From an uncultured Prevotellaceae bacterium (GTDB taxonomy: Bacteria; Bacteroidota; Bacteroidia; Bacteroidales; Bacteroidaceae): a DNA stretch of 6,399 bases. The DNA lies in the NCBI GenBank assembly GCA_946644025.1, contig CAMPCG010000172.1, forward strand, positions 1 to 6,399, in the 5' to 3' direction. A program made the translations under genes and the position numbers. Shown piece after piece: positions 5,850-6,399 of this stretch; the first letter of the stretch is position 1; the number at the start of each line of letters is the position of its first letter. The notes under the pieces are model-generated. The model made no database searches. It worked only from the letters and a program-made list of their open reading frames with translations, and had not been told where the DNA came from.

Positions 5850-6399
5850 AGAATACCGACAAGCAGGAACCAGTCGCGCAGCACACCCCGAAGCCTGTTC
5901 TGAGAGTCGGCCACGATGAGCAGCTGTCCGGGCAGTGGCTCGCAGATGCCCTCGCAGTTGGCAAAGCACCGCGAGGTAAGCGTCAGCCGGGTCTTAATCT
6001 CCTTCACGAGCCGCTTGTTGAGGTGTCGGGTGTTGGGTGTCGGGTGTTGGGTGTCGGGTGATGGGGTTGGTGTGTCGGGCAGCTGCACCTCGTAGATGCG
6101 CGTCACGGCACGTGCCCCGATTTTTAGCTTCGGCACGCGTATTTGCCGCTCCATGACGAGCAGACGGCCATCGCCGAGGGCGCACATCCCCGAAACGCCC
6201 CAAAGAGATTTGCGCTTTGCGGATTTTCGGTTCTCAATCCTGTCGGGACTATAATAATAATGTTCGCGTGGCTGAAGGTCGTCGCCGAAGGTCTGTATGC
6301 GCAGCAGCGTGTCGGCCGTCGATTGCCCATCCCCTTGAACGGGCTGCTCGGTGGTGGTGATGAAGAGGTGGCGGCGCTCGTCGTAGGTCAGGGCCTCGA
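5843..6399 (-). CDS. Phytase-family esterase-like protein, C-terminal part (starts beyond right edge)
   Basis: The last 184 codons of a protein resembling the 'esterase-like activity of phytase' family, a probably beta-propeller domain often found in exported proteins. The recognisable pattern is, in order, EALTYDERRHLFITTTEQP (1-19), YYYSPDR, WGVSGMCALGDGRLLVMERQ (66-85), RIYEVQL (100-106), KRLVKEI (128-134) and ANCEGICEPLPGQLLIVADS (146-165), then a hydrophobic end FLLVGILH. The frame is open from the window edge to TAG at 5843-5845. An internal ATG at 6187 is a conserved-motif methionine, not the start. Residues about 107-125 (PDTPTPSPDTQHPTPNTRH) are encoded by a heptamer repeat and look like a tolerated loop insertion. 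Substrate and activity cannot be read from this fragment. It lies upstream of the exporter operon on the same strand, but 382 bp of repeats and a promoter separate them, so I infer no functional link. Confidence 0.8.
   Translation of the reverse strand, partial: EALTYDERRHLFITTTEQPVQGDGQSTADTLLRIQTFGDDLQPREHYYYSPDRIENRKSAKRKSLWGVSGMCALGDGRLLVMERQIRVPKLKIGARAVTRIYEVQLPDTPTPSPDTQHPTPNTRHLNKRLVKEIKTRLTLTSRCFANCEGICEPLPGQLLIVADSQNRLRGVLRDWFLLVGILH
6023..6078. repeat. GT-rich heptamer repeat inside the phytase-like gene
   Basis: Eight consecutive 7-mers on the plus strand: GTGTCGG alternates with GTGTTGG for five units, followed by GTGATGG, GGTTGGT and a final GTGTCGG. The gene frame stays open through it, giving the PDTPTPSPDTQHPTPNTR stretch. 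The 7-nt unit is not a multiple of three, so a single-unit gain or loss would shift the frame and truncate the protein, which gives it potential as a phase-variation tract. Confidence 0.85.

Noticed and set aside
5715..5969. 84-codon minus-strand frame with NADSVCT repeats
   Set aside because: It overlaps the end of the phytase-like gene in another frame, and its repeats come from the palindromic DNA array.

Overview
The window looks like chromosomal DNA from a Bacteroidales bacterium, most likely Prevotellaceae. The evidence is two promoters of the Bacteroidetes type (TAnnTTTG at -7), no Shine-Dalgarno sites, A-rich leaders, a trpB gene that appears to begin its operon, and GC-rich palindromic repeats. 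The genus is an inference. All genes lie on the minus strand, so transcription runs from high to low coordinates.

Right end, 5843-6399: the C-terminal 184 codons of a phytase-family esterase-like protein, with a GT-rich heptamer repeat inside the coding sequence. From 5461 to 5842 there is no gene. This stretch holds an inverted repeat across the phytase-like stop codon, a ~100 bp palindromic array of 21-bp units, one copy of an 81-bp palindromic element, and the promoter of the exporter operon.

Centre, 5460 to 657: three genes in the order HlyD-type adaptor (GTG start at 5460), ABC1 (TTG start at 4560), ABC2 (ATG start at 2792, overlapping ABC1 by 17 nt). Order and domain features match the NHLP/NHLM (nitrile hydratase/Nif11-leader peptide) natural-product export system, which moves ribosomally made peptides across the inner membrane. 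This version is unusual. ABC1 starts directly at its membrane domain and has no N-terminal C39 leader peptidase, and no precursor peptide or modification enzyme is encoded in the window. A second copy of the 81-bp palindromic element lies in frame inside ABC1, in the linker between its membrane and ATPase domains.

Left end, 1-570: a complete tryptophan attenuator precedes trpB. It has a TAnnTTTG promoter (539-570), a 17-codon leader peptide with three consecutive Trp codons (454-507), a 14-bp terminator-type hairpin (377-410), and then the trpB start at 326. trpB runs off the left edge. The stretch 571-656, between the end of ABC2 and this promoter, shows only AT-rich DNA with a 12-bp tandem repeat and no convincing terminator for the exporter operon.

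The points most worth following are the peptidase-less exporter without visible cargo, the Trp attenuator, and the 81-bp element that reads through coding sequence like a Rickettsia palindromic element. In the two 81-bp copies the arms are inverted relative to the centre.
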